The notes under the pieces: model-generated
The model's database searches: none
What the model was told of the DNA's origin: nothing
The model's input: the letters and a program-made list of their open reading frames with translations, nothing else
From: Bartonella rattimassiliensis 15908
GTDB taxonomy: Bacteria > Pseudomonadota > Alphaproteobacteria > Rhizobiales > Rhizobiaceae
Reading direction: 5' to 3'
Assembly: GCF_000278215.1 (NCBI RefSeq)
Contig: NZ_JH725065.1
Location: 9,461-73,460 of the forward strand
Length of the DNA stretch: 64,000 nt
Shown: positions 8,878 to 18,649 of the stretch, piece after piece
Layout: the number at the start of each line of letters is the position of its first letter
Position numbering within the stretch: position 1 is the stretch's first letter
Translations under genes and position numbers: made by a program

Positions 8878-10596
8878 TTAAGGCGATGCTTCATTTTTAA
8901 TAGTAAGATCTATTTTGCTTAAAGCCTTGGATAGATCATTTTGTAGAGCAGATTCGAGATCAACCATTGTAAGACCTTTATTATCTTTTGCTTTGATTTT
9001 AACGATTAATGTTTGTGGATTTTTAGCAAATTCATCTAAGGATTTTGAAATTTTTTCTGCTTCAGCATGATTTTTTAGCAGTATTTTAGGGGTTTGTGTA
9101 ATCATTAGATAGAAATCATCATAGAGTTCCTTTCTAAGATTATGCTTGCTGTCATTAAGATTTTGCGCAAGATAAGAAAAAATCTTATCAATGAAGCCAG
9201 CATCTCTATATTTTATATCAATTTCATTGATACCAAGGTCTTGAGAAGCAGAAATCATTATATTTTTCTGACCAGAAAAAAGCTTTTCATCAACATCAAT
9301 AACCTTAGCCGATATTTCTCCAGATCCAACATTTTTTATGTTTAAAGACATTGAATTAAGAGAAAGGATATGCTTTTTTTCATCATAAGAAATATCTAAT
9401 TTTCCTGAAAGATCAAAGCGCTCAAAGTTCAGATTTTTTAAGAACTCTAAGTCTTTTTCATTCATTTTTTTAGGTAAAATTGAAAGATTGTTGAAAGAGA
9501 TAAGAAGTTTTTTTGGTATAGGCTGCTTCCATAAGCTTTGTTTGAATTGGAATGACTCAAGTGTTTCTTTAAGCTGTGGTACATCGATGACGAGGTTCCT
9601 CACTTCTGCATCATCTAAGGTAATATTAGAGAATTTATTTGTAAGCATATCATGCAGCGCTTTTTTTCCAGCGATAGGATTATTTTGTTCTCGTACATTC
9701 AGGTAAGCGTTAAACAATTTTTGAGGTGTTTGGTTGAATGGTTTTATTTTAAAGCCGGATGTTTTAAATGCACCAATAGCCAGATAAGCGTTCTTCTCTT
9801 TTCCTTTGAAAATATCAGTCATTAGATTTTTTAGAGAAATAGAACCAGTAATGTTTTTTACTTGAGTGACAGAATTACCTTTCCTCATAAGAATAGCATA
9901 GGCATGGTTTATATCAATATCATGTGCTTCTATTGCATCGCTTTTAGTTACCATATACACTTGTTTGTTACTATCTATGATGCTCATTTTAAGGTCCATA
10001 TTTTTGATGCCAACGGAACGAATATGACCATTTTTAAAATCAGAGAGCTGAAAGTCTTTTATCTCAAATTTTTCGATGAGTTCATTTGGATTATCTGCAA
10101 AAAGTTGTATATTAGGAGCAATGATTGAGGAAGTTTCAATACGCATAATTGACTGCAAAAGGTGCGATGTGATTGTATTATCCTTTTCCTTTAAAAAGAC
10201 GCTATTGAGAGAAATTCGGGGAATTTTTACACGAATATTATTATGCTTATCAGTATATTTTAAATCAACATTATAAAATGTAAAAGTTCCAGGAATAAAG
10301 GAAAGAGGAGGACGGGCAGAAATGGCACCAATTTTAAGTGATGTACCGGTTGGAGTGGGTAATGTAACATTCGTCAAGTTGACTTTACCTAGAATGCTCA
10401 CTTCAGATGTTTCTGCTTTTATGGCGCGACGGGCTATCTCTTGTCTTACAAAATTGTCAAGATAGGGTTTGGCGATGTAAAATCCAACAACAACTATCAT
10501 TGCCAAGATAGAAATAAATCCAATAATGCAAATGAGCCAATATTTTAGGTTACTTTGATACCTACTCTTAAGATTGACCATTTTTTCTTCTTTCAT
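8878..10596 (-). CDS. Conserved-looking single-pass envelope protein of unknown function
   Basis: About 572 residues from the ATG at 10596; a GTG at 10605 and an ATG at 10581 are alternatives. After a short basic N-terminus there is one strong hydrophobic helix (about residues 21-45). The rest, more than 500 residues, is hydrophilic, beta-prone and lysine/asparagine-rich with no cysteines of note, so it is probably anchored in the inner membrane with a long periplasmic part. Recurrent phrases such as ITLDDAEVRNLVIDVPQL, FDLSGKLDISYD and LSLNSMSLNIKNVGSGEISAK recall the repetitive beta architecture of AsmA-like or DUF945-like lipid-transfer proteins, but I cannot assign a family. It is divergent from the SLC13 permease gene. 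Confidence 0.7.
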   Translation of the reverse strand: MKEEKMVNLKSRYQSNLKYWLICIIGFISILAMIVVVGFYIAKPYLDNFVRQEIARRAIKAETSEVSILGKVNLTNVTLPTPTGTSLKIGAISARPPLSFIPGTFTFYNVDLKYTDKHNNIRVKIPRISLNSVFLKEKDNTITSHLLQSIMRIETSSIIAPNIQLFADNPNELIEKFEIKDFQLSDFKNGHIRSVGIKNMDLKMSIIDSNKQVYMVTKSDAIEAHDIDINHAYAILMRKGNSVTQVKNITGSISLKNLMTDIFKGKEKNAYLAIGAFKTSGFKIKPFNQTPQKLFNAYLNVREQNNPIAGKKALHDMLTNKFSNITLDDAEVRNLVIDVPQLKETLESFQFKQSLWKQPIPKKLLISFNNLSILPKKMNEKDLEFLKNLNFERFDLSGKLDISYDEKKHILSLNSMSLNIKNVGSGEISAKVIDVDEKLFSGQKNIMISASQDLGINEIDIKYRDAGFIDKIFSYLAQNLNDSKHNLRKELYDDFYLMITQTPKILLKNHAEAEKISKSLDEFAKNPQTLIVKIKAKDNKGLTMVDLESALQNDLSKALSKIDLTIKNEASP

Positions 10597-10605
10597 TTTT
10601 ATCAC

Positions 10606-10947
10606 TCTTTAGAATTGAGAGTGAAGATAGACTCTTTTCAGCCATGGCAAAGGTTTAAATATAATATGTATCGATTTCAACAATCATCTATGCTCTATAT
10701 TAGAATTATTCTTATCTTTTTTGCAATATAGCTTTATCAATTTTATTAATTTTCTTTTGATTCAATATGTTATAGAAAAAACAAAGAATTAATGAGAGAT
10801 AAGTTTATGCGCATTATGGTTTTTATTACTTTAAATTATCTTAAAATATTTCTATGTCTGCTTTTAACTTGCTGCTGTTTATAGAAGTATTTAAAACATA
10901 AAAGATATGTTTTTATTCATTATAATTTAATGGGGGAAGTGAATGTT
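10606..10947. other. Divergent intergenic region
   Basis: About 340 AT-rich bases between two divergently transcribed genes. It must carry both promoters. No clear operator or RNA gene was seen. A GGGGGAAG at 10931-10938 is the ribosome binding site of the permease gene. Confidence 0.4.
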
Positions 10948-12720
10948 ATGACAGAAAATCAAATAATGGCTTTTTCGATTATTGGTCTCATGATGGTTGT
11001 TTTTATTTGGGATCGATTTCGTTATGATCTTGTCGCTATTTGTACATTATTAATAGCTTGGGCTGTTGGTCTTGTCAGCCCGAAGGAAGCTTTTAGCGGT
11101 TTTAGTAATGATATCGTTGTTATCGTTGGGAGTGTTTTTGTTGTTAGTACGGCTGTATCTCGCTCTGGTATAATGGAATTTATTATTCAACGGATATGGC
11201 CAGATGTGAAATCGGTGCGTGTTCAATTAGCTTTTTTGGTTTTGTCTGTTGTTATGTTATCCATGTTTGTTAAAAACATTGGCGCTTTGGCTATAATGCT
11301 TCCGATAGCTTTTCAATTTGCTCGTCGTTCTCAGGTTTCTCCTTCTGTCTTTTTGATGCCCATGGCTTTTGGTTCTTTGTTGGGGGGGCTTATGACACAA
11401 ATAGGAACATCTCCCAATGTTGTTATTTCAGCGATGCAAGAACGTTTAGCAGGAACACCTTTTACTATGTTTGATTTTACACCAGTTGGTGCAGTTATTG
11501 CGATGGCTGGTGTTGTATATTTGGTCTTTTTTTATTGGCTTTTGCCTGTGCGTGTGCGTTCAGGTGTATCGTTTGATGATGCCATTGATATTCGTAATTA
11601 TGTTGCAGAAGTGCATATTCCAATAAATTCACCGATTGTGGGGAAAAGTATTATTGATTTGGTTAAGCCCTCAAGTGGTGATGTTATGGTGATTCAAATC
11701 ATCAGAAACAAAGTATCTATTTCACCATTACCAGATTTTGTTTTGTCTGAAAACGATATTGTTTTGCTGGAAGGATCGCATACAGGGTTAGATAGTGTGA
11801 TGAATTCTGCTCGTTTAGAGTTTTCTAAGGAGAGAACTATTTTTACAGGTGATAAGGACAGTGACATTGATATTATTGAAGCAGTCGTCACCCATAATTC
11901 GCCTCTTATTGGTATTAGTGCAAAAGAGTTTTCTCTCTTTGATCGCTATAATGTCAATTTGCTTGCGTTAAGTCGTCAACATGAAAGGGTGCGTGGAAGA
12001 CTTGATGATATTATCTTCCATCTTGGAGATGTCATTGTTTTGCAAGGGCAGGATGCGGTTATTCCAAATTTGTTAAGAGAATTGAAATGCTTACCCTTAG
12101 CAAAACGAAATATTGTGTTTGGAAATTTACGACATGGTTTTATATCTTTAGCTATTTTATTTATAGCCATTATTTTTACAGCTTTTCATGTTGTTCCAGT
12201 TGCTTTTTCTTTTTTTTCTGCTGCTGCAGCAATGGTTATCTTTCGCGTTTTGCCTGTGCGTGATCTGTATCAGGCATTAGATGGCCCAATATTAGTACTA
12301 TTAGCGGCTCTTATTCCAGTGAGTGAAGCATTAGAGAAAACAGGATGTACGGATCTCATTGGTCAATGGTTGAGCCAATTGGCAGTATTTTTCCCGCCAT
12401 CTGGTGCTTTAGCACTTATGTTGGTGACAGCCATGTTGGTCACGCCATTTTTAAATAATGCAGCAACAGTGATGATGGTCGCACCAATTGCGTCAAGTTT
12501 TGCTCATTCCCTTCATTATAAACCTGAAGCTTTTTTGATGGCTGTTGCAATTGGTGCGGGATGTGAGTTCCTTACACCTATTGGACATCAAAGCAATATG
12601 CTCGTAATGGCACCAGGAGGATATCATTTTAGCGATTATCCACGTTTGGGTGCTCCATTAGCGGTGTTGATCGTTATTGTTGCTGTTCCGATGCTTATGT
12701 GGGTTTGGCCGTTACAATAG
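10948..12720 (+). CDS. SLC13 (DASS) family permease with two RCK-C domains
   Basis: 590 residues from the ATG at 10948, which follows GGGGAAG; an upstream in-frame ATG at 10930 overlaps that site and is less likely. Two halves of membrane helices flank a soluble middle part of about residues 200-380 with two TrkA_C/RCK_C-like repeats (each with a GD-x-V/I-L-L-x-G type end). The DASS signature motifs are visible: GTSPNVV in the first half (about residue 160) and NNAATVMMVAP in the second. Such proteins move sulfate or dicarboxylates with Na+. The substrate cannot be predicted. It stands alone with non-coding DNA on both sides. Confidence 0.85.
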   Translation: MTENQIMAFSIIGLMMVVFIWDRFRYDLVAICTLLIAWAVGLVSPKEAFSGFSNDIVVIVGSVFVVSTAVSRSGIMEFIIQRIWPDVKSVRVQLAFLVLSVVMLSMFVKNIGALAIMLPIAFQFARRSQVSPSVFLMPMAFGSLLGGLMTQIGTSPNVVISAMQERLAGTPFTMFDFTPVGAVIAMAGVVYLVFFYWLLPVRVRSGVSFDDAIDIRNYVAEVHIPINSPIVGKSIIDLVKPSSGDVMVIQIIRNKVSISPLPDFVLSENDIVLLEGSHTGLDSVMNSARLEFSKERTIFTGDKDSDIDIIEAVVTHNSPLIGISAKEFSLFDRYNVNLLALSRQHERVRGRLDDIIFHLGDVIVLQGQDAVIPNLLRELKCLPLAKRNIVFGNLRHGFISLAILFIAIIFTAFHVVPVAFSFFSAAAAMVIFRVLPVRDLYQALDGPILVLLAALIPVSEALEKTGCTDLIGQWLSQLAVFFPPSGALALMLVTAMLVTPFLNNAATVMMVAPIASSFAHSLHYKPEAFLMAVAIGAGCEFLTPIGHQSNMLVMAPGGYHFSDYPRLGAPLAVLIVIVAVPMLMWVWPLQ

Positions 12721-13292
12721 GATACTTTCAGAAGTTTTGAGGATCAATTACAAAAGGCTATTAATCATATATTGAAGAAATATACTTTGTATGAAGAGCT
12801 TTGATTGAAATTGGAAACTATATCACAGTTTTATCATGGCGATTCGGTATTTTTTATACAGATAAAAATTTATTTATTTGGTTTTAAGGGGCATTCATGA
12901 AAATTGATCGTTTGTTCAAGTTTTTTAAAAGAATTGTTTTTTCATTGTAATTCGTATAATCGAATACAATGATTGCGTTGTAACTTTAAAAGATTATCAC
13001 TTCCTCTCATATAATGAGGAGAAAGGATGTTTAAGATGATAGGCAATCATGACAAATATTAAAGCAGTAAATTTTTTATAAGACTCAAGATGTTAAAAGC
13101 TGTAATGTGAATCAAAAGAGCTTTTACACTATTTTTGACGAAGATAATTGCAAAAGTCCCATTGGTTTGATTACATGTTGATTGGCATAAATAAACGAAA
13201 AATTTAAAGATTTTTAGTTTGATTTAGGCCTACCATCTTTGTTCATTTATGCATAAAAGCACAGAGAGTAAATTTTTCACAAGGTATGATAT
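12721..13292. other. Gene-free region upstream of the TPR protein-der operon
   Basis: About 570 bases with no supportable reading frame. An imperfect inverted repeat built on CCTCTCAT/ATGAGGAG lies near 13003-13021. The promoter of the following operon should be here; none was clear. Confidence 0.4.
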
Positions 13293-13964
13293 ATGTCGTA
13301 TGATAGTTTTATTGCTGAAGTTAATGCAGAATTTCGTCAGGAAAAGGCACTTGCTTTTTGGAGACGTTATGGTTTTTCGATTATTGGGGCAGGTCTTCTT
13401 TTCATCTTGGTGATAATTATTTATCAAATTTACCATCATACGCAAATAAAGAAAGCCAACTATATTGGTGACGCATTTGTAAAAAGCCTTAATCTTGCGG
13501 ATATACGTCATTTTGATAAGGCGATAAAGCAATTGGAGAGTGCTAAAGACTCCAACTTTGGGGGATACCCTTATCTTGCTCATTTGCTGGAAGCTTCTTT
13601 ACTCATGGAGCAAGGTGATATTACTAAGTCAGTGGAGATTTTTGATTCTGTTGCAGCAGATGAGAAGGCGCCGCAAATTTTGCGGAAAGTTGCGAAAGTT
13701 CGGGCAGCATATATATTAGTTGATACAGGGACTTTGGATGATGTAAAAAGGCGCGTTGAAGATATAGCAAGTGATATTGATCCTATGCGTATGTCTGCAA
13801 GAGAGGCTTTGGGCTTAGCTGCTTATAAAGTGGATAAAATGGATGAAGCAGTTTATTATTTTAAGAAAATTGCCGAAGAAGGTGCTTTGGGTTCAAAGAT
13901 AGTAGATCGGGCGCGAATGATGCTTGAGCTTATACAAGCTGAGGGCAAGGCAAATAAGGAATAA
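13293..13964 (+). CDS. Tetratricopeptide-like membrane protein (YfgM-type) upstream of der
   Basis: 223 residues. A hydrophilic N-terminus with [14 protein letters not shown], one transmembrane helix at about residues 30-51, then an alpha-helical periplasmic region of TPR-like character (repeated [38 protein letters not shown] units). This resembles the YfgM / ancillary SecYEG family and the alphaproteobacterial TPR protein commonly found directly before der. A role in assisting secreted proteins at the translocon is known for E. coli YfgM and is only inferred here. The stop lies four bases before the der start, so they are an operon. Confidence 0.8.
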   Translation: MSYDSFIAEVNAEFRQEKALAFWRRYGFSIIGAGLLFILVIIIYQIYHHTQIKKANYIGDAFVKSLNLADIRHFDKAIKQLESAKDSNFGGYPYLAHLLEASLLMEQGDITKSVEIFDSVAADEKAPQILRKVAKVRAAYILVDTGTLDDVKRRVEDIASDIDPMRMSAREALGLAAYKVDKMDEAVYYFKKIAEEGALGSKIVDRARMMLELIQAEGKANKE

Positions 13965-13968
13965 ATCG

Positions 13969-15393
13969 ATGAGCCTTACTATTGCTATAGTTGGCCGTCC
14001 CAATGTTGGGAAATCAACACTTTTTAATCGTTTGATTGGGCAAAAATTGGCTTTGGTTGATGATCAGCCGGGTGTGACGCGTGATCGGCGTATTCACACG
14101 GCAAAACTGCAAGATCTATGTTTTGATGTGATTGATACGGCTGGGCTGGAAGAAGCAGGTGATCATACACTTGAAGGGCGTATGCGTTCTCATACAAAAG
14201 CTGCGATTGATGAAGCAGATCTTATTTTATTCGTAGTTGATGCGAAAAATGGAATAACACTCAGTGATTTAAACCTTGCTTCATTGGTTCGCAAATCAGG
14301 AAAGCCAATTGTACTTGTTGTCAATAAGTCTGAATCAAGAGTGGCCACAGGAGGAGAATATGAGGCATGGTCATTAGGTTTGGGAGAGCCTTGCTCAATA
14401 TCGGCTGAACATGGTTTGGGATTTAGTGATCTTCGTGATGCTATTATAGACGCTGTTGGGACAGAGCGCGTTTTCGGCAGAAATGAAGAAGAAAATATGA
14501 TCATACAGCTCGCATCTGTTGGTGATGATATCAACGATTTGGAAGAAGAGGGACTTATTTACGATGAAAATAAACCTATTCGGATTGCAATTGCGGGGCG
14601 CCCCAATACAGGAAAGTCTACTCTTATCAATAGTATGCTGAAACAAGATCGGTTATTAACAGGACCAGAAGCAGGACTTACGCGCGATTCTATTTCTGTG
14701 GATTGGGAATGGAATGGTCGTCATGTTAAACTTTTTGATACTGCAGGTTTGCGTCGAAAATCAAAAGTTTTAGAAAAATTAGAAAAACTATCCGTTGCAG
14801 ATACTTTGCGCGCCATTCGTTTTGCAGAAGTAGTGGTCATTGTTTTTGATGCAACAATACCTTTTGAAAAGCAGGATTTACAAATTGCTGATCTTGTGAT
14901 TCGTGAAGGGCGTGTTCCAGTTATTGCTTTCAATAAGTGGGATCTTGTTGAAAATAGTCAGACCACATTGATTGATTTACATGAAAAATGTGCACGATTT
15001 CTTCCTCAAGTTCGTGGTTTGAGAGCTGTTCCTTTAGTAGGGCAATATGGTCAAGGAATTGATAAGCTTATGGAAAATGTCATGATGATGCATCGCGTGT
15101 GGAATCGGCGCATTTCAACGGCTAAATTAAATCAATGGCTTGAGACTGTTGTGGTACACCATCCACCACCTGCGGTTTCAGGGCGTCGGCTTAAGGTTAA
15201 ATATATCACACAGGTTAAGATACGTCCTCCTGGATTTATGATTTCTTGCTCGCGCCCTAAAGTAATGCCTCAGTCGTATTTGCGTTATCTTATTAATGGG
15301 TTGCGTGAAACATTTGATCTATTTGGTGTACCAGTTCGTATATCATTACGCGCCTCTGATAATCCTTTTGTGGTACATTCCAAGAAGAAATGA
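13969..15393 (+). CDS. der: GTPase Der (EngA), ribosome biogenesis
   Basis: 474 residues. Der is an essential GTPase for 50S subunit assembly. Two tandem G domains are seen: the first with P-loop GRPNVGKST (residues 8-16) and DTAGLEE, the second with GRPNTGKST (about residue 210) and DTAGLRR, both followed by NKxD-type motifs (VNKSES in the first is atypical, FNKWD in the second is canonical). A C-terminal KH-like domain ends the protein. The ATG at 13969 is preceded by AAGGA within the end of the previous gene. A weak stem (TTAAGTG/CACTTAA, 15409-15433) follows the stop. Confidence 0.96.
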   Translation: MSLTIAIVGRPNVGKSTLFNRLIGQKLALVDDQPGVTRDRRIHTAKLQDLCFDVIDTAGLEEAGDHTLEGRMRSHTKAAIDEADLILFVVDAKNGITLSDLNLASLVRKSGKPIVLVVNKSESRVATGGEYEAWSLGLGEPCSISAEHGLGFSDLRDAIIDAVGTERVFGRNEEENMIIQLASVGDDINDLEEEGLIYDENKPIRIAIAGRPNTGKSTLINSMLKQDRLLTGPEAGLTRDSISVDWEWNGRHVKLFDTAGLRRKSKVLEKLEKLSVADTLRAIRFAEVVVIVFDATIPFEKQDLQIADLVIREGRVPVIAFNKWDLVENSQTTLIDLHEKCARFLPQVRGLRAVPLVGQYGQGIDKLMENVMMMHRVWNRRISTAKLNQWLETVVVHHPPPAVSGRRLKVKYITQVKIRPPGFMISCSRPKVMPQSYLRYLINGLRETFDLFGVPVRISLRASDNPFVVHSKKK

Positions 15394-16204
15394 TAGCTCT
15401 TTAATTTTTTAAGTGAATGAAATCTACACTTAAGAATCTTAAAAATCAGCTTTTTGATAATCTATAGCGTTCTAAATATGAAAATGAATTGATAACCTCA
15501 ACAGCCAATAATCTTTCTTTTTGTTATAAAAGAAAAAATTCTTTATTTACTAAAGTCTCGATTTATCCAATAATCACTTATTATGAACTCTATTGAAGAG
15601 AGCTTTTTCATTTTAATTATCTCTTGATAAAGATCATTTATTCACATGTTGTGAGAAGAGTTTAGGAGTATTTAAGAAAGCGCACCAATCCTCTTAATGA
15701 GCTGTTTTAATGCAAGAATAGATGCAGTATGAGGGGAGGGAGGATAATTATTATGCTCGTTTGAAAAGAAACATTAAATGGGCTTTTATAAAATAAAGAC
15801 TATTAATAAATGCTTTTGCTTGCGACAGTTTATCTAAATAAAAAGCAACAATATCTGCTGAATTTACCAATATTCAATTGTAAAGAGTAAGGTTTAAAAG
15901 TGGATTGATTTTGTCTAAAGTGGTAGGGTGGTTCTATTCAAATTTTATTGTATTCTATTAAACTGATTTAGAATCGTGGATTTATTATCTTGTATTTAAA
16001 GAAAACTCTCTTAATGCCTTCAAGCGTATTTTGTAACGGTATCTGTAATGATAAAATATCTTGAGAATAGGGTTATATAAGACCCTTTGAGTAGATTTTT
16101 ATTAAAATAAAAAATGCAAGTCTATTTGAACAAAAGATGTAAGAGACAGCGTTGTGATACTGTTTTTAAGCTTTTACCATTGTCCAAATTCTCGTTTTTT
16201 AACA

Positions 16205-16370
16205 GGGTATAAAAGGTATTTTTAATCGTACCTTACCTCTGGTTGTGATGGACAAACAAAAAATTTTGATTAATTCAATATGAATACGAAAGAGTATCTT
16301 TTGCTACTCAGAGCTCTTATTTAAGCTGAATAAATAATAAACTATCATTATAAATCAATACTTTACCAAA
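16205..16370 (-). repeat. Diverged copy of the integrase-upstream repeat (copy 1)
   Basis: Shares the ordered blocks TTTTGATTxATTCAA, GAAxGAxTCTTxxG, CTxATTTAA..TGAATAA and the end block TATAAATCAATA with the sequence upstream of the integrase at 49.3 kb. It is clearly more diverged than the 49 kb copies. Orientation is given so that an integrase would follow on the minus strand. Confidence 0.5.
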
Positions 16371-16549
16371 GTATGATGCGACATATTTTATCTGTCTGTT
16401 TTGTGTCAATGAATTCACATACATTTAGAATATTTAAATGATACGAGACATAAATATGGTTTTGGCAGAAAACGAGATAACATTACATTTGTTTGCAAGC
16501 TAGAATGATTATGTGCAATTATGTTAATGTTTAGCGTTCTTCTACAAGA

Positions 16550-16700
16550 TTTTGATTTATGATTATAAATCATCATTTTTATATTAAATTAAAAACGCCG
16601 AATCGCGCAAGTTCCCTTATATTCCAAGTTTATCCATATTAAATTAATCAAAACTATTTTTTGTATATCATAAGTAGGAATGATGTGTAATTAAAAATGA
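16550..16700 (+). repeat. Diverged copy of the integrase-upstream repeat (copy 2)
   Basis: Begins with TTGATTTATGATTATAA, continues with ATTAAATTAAAAACG, a TTTATCC..TTAATCAAAA block and AGTAGGAATGATGTGTAA, in the same order as the copy at 46.73-46.9 kb. It is in inverted orientation relative to copy 1. The integrase relic follows directly, as expected. Confidence 0.55.
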
Positions 16701-16865
16701 TTGAGAAAAGAAAAACCTTCTATAGTCTCTTTAAAAAAACGAGGATTGGTACAATCTTGAGAAAGATGGCGGTCCTATGAGCTTTATGTTATTCACGGGA
16801 GTTTCTTGTGATACATTCACAAGCTGTCGATGAAATCGGTTTAGGTTCCTAAAAATATTTTCAAA
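16700..16865 (+). pseudogene. Relic of a P4-type integrase 5' end
   Basis: The segment at about 16766-16800 (GATGGCGGTCCTATGAGC, then CTTTATG..TTATTCACGG) aligns in order with the integrase codons for KDGGAQWLYRYTIHG seen at 49.1-49.2 kb. It is short, frameshifted and has no open frame. The match rests on about 35 bases and on its position after the repeat. Confidence 0.4.
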
Positions 16866-16945
16866 AAAAGTATATGAATTAAAAAATACGTTATTTATGT
16901 GATAAAAATTTATATGATAAATTGTGATAGATTTCTTTTAATATC

Positions 16946-16974
16946 TTGACGAATAAATTTGGGAACAATATGAT
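16946..16974 (+). promoter_or_regulatory. Promoter of the F0 ATP synthase operon
   Basis: TTGACG at 16946-16951, a 17-base spacer, and TATGAT at 16969-16974. Both hexamers match five of six consensus bases and the spacing is optimal. The predicted transcription start near 16981 leaves a leader of about 50 bases before atpI. Confidence 0.6.
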
Positions 16975-17029
16975 GCGCACGATTTTATAAAATGCATTTT
17001 TGCTTTGCTTTTTGATTAAGGAGCCAATG

Positions 17030-17464
17030 ATGGCGATGGGCAAAAAACCCGTTATAAGCCTCAAGGAGGCTGAAGAGAAAAAGCAAGAAGAGTGTTTTCA
17101 GTCAGAGGACTTGGAATGTCGTAGTAAGAACTTAAGCGTAGCTTTAATGCGCAGGCAGGTATTAAAGAAGCAGGAAAGTAAGAATAAGCGGGAAAAATCA
17201 CAAGGAGGGATGGCAGATGCGATTAGACTTTCCAGTGATTTTATGGCAAGTATTATAGTTGGTATTGTTTTGGGGATGGGGTTTGATAAGTTAGCAGGTT
17301 CATGGCCTTGGGGATTGGTTTTTTTTCTTTTTCTTGGATTTGTTGCTGGTGTATTGAGTATTCTTCGGTCTGTGGGGTATATTTCCTCCAGTCAATTAAG
17401 ACAAAAAGGCGTGTTGTGCCAAGATGAACAAAATAAAGGGACCAATGAGAGGTCCGATAAATGA
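17030..17464 (+). CDS. atpI: ATP synthase protein I (AtpI)
   Basis: About 144 residues from the ATG at 17030, which lies six bases after AAGGAG; an ATG at 17027 is adjacent and upstream starts are less likely. The first 70 residues are highly charged, followed by the AtpI core: [24 protein letters not shown], then a glycine-rich loop and a second hydrophobic helix ([18 protein letters not shown]). AtpI is a non-stoichiometric factor that helps assemble the c-ring and has been linked to Mg2+ supply. The charged N-terminal extension is typical in Rhizobiales. The stop overlaps the ribosome binding site of atpB. Confidence 0.88.
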   Translation: MAMGKKPVISLKEAEEKKQEECFQSEDLECRSKNLSVALMRRQVLKKQESKNKREKSQGGMADAIRLSSDFMASIIVGIVLGMGFDKLAGSWPWGLVFFLFLGFVAGVLSILRSVGYISSSQLRQKGVLCQDEQNKGTNERSDK

Positions 17465-17471
17465 GGTTAAA

Positions 17472-18230
17472 GTGACAGCGCATGCTCCGGATCCTATTCA
17501 TCAGTTTGAAGTTTCACGACTGATTAATATTTCCATAGGAAATATGGATTTATCATTTACAAATGTATCATTGTTTACAGTCGTTACCGTTGTTATAACT
17601 TCTGTTTTTCTTTTTATTTCATCATCAAGTCGTGGATTAGTTCCAACACGGATGCAATCTCTTTCAGAAATGGCCTATGAGTTTGTCGCATCGACTCTGC
17701 GGGAATCATCTGGTGTGCAGGGAATGCAGTTTTTTCCTTTAGTTTTTTCTTTATTTACTTTTATTTTGGTTGCTAACTTTATTGGTCTTTTTCCCTATTT
17801 TTATACGGTTACATCTCAGATCATGATCACGTTTTCGTTAGCAATGGTAGTGATTTTGACAGTGATTGGTTATGGTTTTTATAAGCATGGGATCAGTTTT
17901 TTGAAATTGTTCGTTCCGAGTGGGGTTCCTGTTGTGGTTTTGCCTCTGGTAACAATGATTGAGATTATTTCTTTTCTCTCTCGTCCAATCAGTCTTTCAC
18001 TTCGTCTTTTTGCGAATATGCTTGCTGGTCATATTACGCTCAAAGTGTTTGCAGGGTTTGTTGTTTCAATGATTGGGGTAGGAATCGTGGGCATTGGTGG
18101 TTCGGTTTTGCCTCTTATTATGACTGTGGCGATTACGGCTCTTGAGTTTTTGGTTGCGTTTCTTCAGGCTTATGTCTTTACAGTTTTAACGTGTATGTAT
18201 CTTAATGATGCAATTCATCCAGGACATTAA
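17472..18230 (+). CDS. atpB: F0F1 ATP synthase subunit a
   Basis: 252 residues if the GTG at 17472 is used. That codon follows GAGG (17463-17466), which overlaps the atpI stop, and gives the N-terminus [13 protein letters not shown]; in-frame ATGs at 17424 and 17445 would overlap atpI. Subunit a forms the proton half-channels. The essential arginine is in [14 protein letters not shown] near residue 185, and the C-terminal helices end in a histidine-rich tail. It belongs to the F0 operon atpI-atpB-atpE-atpF'-atpF, while the F1 genes are not in this window, as in other Rhizobiales. Confidence 0.95.
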   Translation: MTAHAPDPIHQFEVSRLINISIGNMDLSFTNVSLFTVVTVVITSVFLFISSSSRGLVPTRMQSLSEMAYEFVASTLRESSGVQGMQFFPLVFSLFTFILVANFIGLFPYFYTVTSQIMITFSLAMVVILTVIGYGFYKHGISFLKLFVPSGVPVVVLPLVTMIEIISFLSRPISLSLRLFANMLAGHITLKVFAGFVVSMIGVGIVGIGGSVLPLIMTVAITALEFLVAFLQAYVFTVLTCMYLNDAIHPGH

Positions 18231-18284
18231 TAGAATTGGCGGTTTTCCGTCGAATAGTGCAATTTTGCTTTAAAGGAGAATAAT

Positions 18285-18515
18285 ATGGAAATGGTGCTTG
18301 CAGCAAAATATATTGGAGCTGGTCTTGCTTGCTTTGGTATGGCTGGAACAGCTTTAGGGCTTGGTAATATTTTTGGTAGCTATCTTTCTGGTGCATTACG
18401 TAATCCATCAGCTGCAGATAGTCAGTTTGGACGTCTCGTCTTCGGTTTTGCTGTGACAGAAGCTTTGGGTATTTTTTCATTGCTCATTGCTTTATTACTT
18501 CTTTTTGGAGTTTGA
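18285..18515 (+). CDS. atpE: F0F1 ATP synthase subunit c
   Basis: 76 residues, two helices joined by the polar loop RNPSAA. The first helix has the glycine-rich packing segment AGLACFGMAGTALGLG. The proton-binding glutamate is in AVTEALGIFSLL (near residue 60). The subunit forms the rotating c-ring. The ribosome binding site AAGGAG lies just upstream. It is followed by a 134-base spacer with a short hairpin before the b' gene, the only long gap in the operon. Confidence 0.96.
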   Translation: MEMVLAAKYIGAGLACFGMAGTALGLGNIFGSYLSGALRNPSAADSQFGRLVFGFAVTEALGIFSLLIALLLLFGV

Positions 18516-18554
18516 TCATCATGAAAAGGGTATATCTATTCTCTGCATGAGATT

Positions 18555-18568
18555 AAGGGTTTACCCTT
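18555..18568 (+). promoter_or_regulatory. Short hairpin after atpE
   Basis: AAGGG-TTTA-CCCTT followed by TTAG. It is small and lacks a real T-run, but it sits in the spacer after the subunit c gene, where mRNA processing or partial termination could help give more c than b subunits. Function is inference. Confidence 0.3.
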
Positions 18569-18649
18569 TTAGCTCTTAACCAGAGAGATGTTAATCGGTT
18601 ATTATTGGTTATAGAGGGCTTTAATAAGCTATTTAAAGGATGAAGGAAG

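Larger units (their letters stand above)
15394..16945. other. 1.55 kb non-coding region with integrase-linked repeats
   Basis: No gene can be supported between der and the atp promoter. The second half carries two diverged copies of a dispersed repeat (16205-16370 and 16550-16700, in opposite orientations) and a short integrase relic. The first half, to about 16.1 kb, shows nothing recognisable and is probably decayed DNA. Confidence 0.55.

Noticed and set aside
13924-13968. Longer N-terminus of Der overlapping the TPR protein gene
   Set aside because: The ATG at 13969 has a ribosome binding site and gives the conserved Der N-terminus; the extension would overlap the previous gene by 41 bases.
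16000-17000. Possible tRNA or small RNA before the atp operon
   Set aside because: No cloverleaf with a TTCGAAT-type T-loop could be drawn; the structured-looking segments are explained by the inverted repeat copies.
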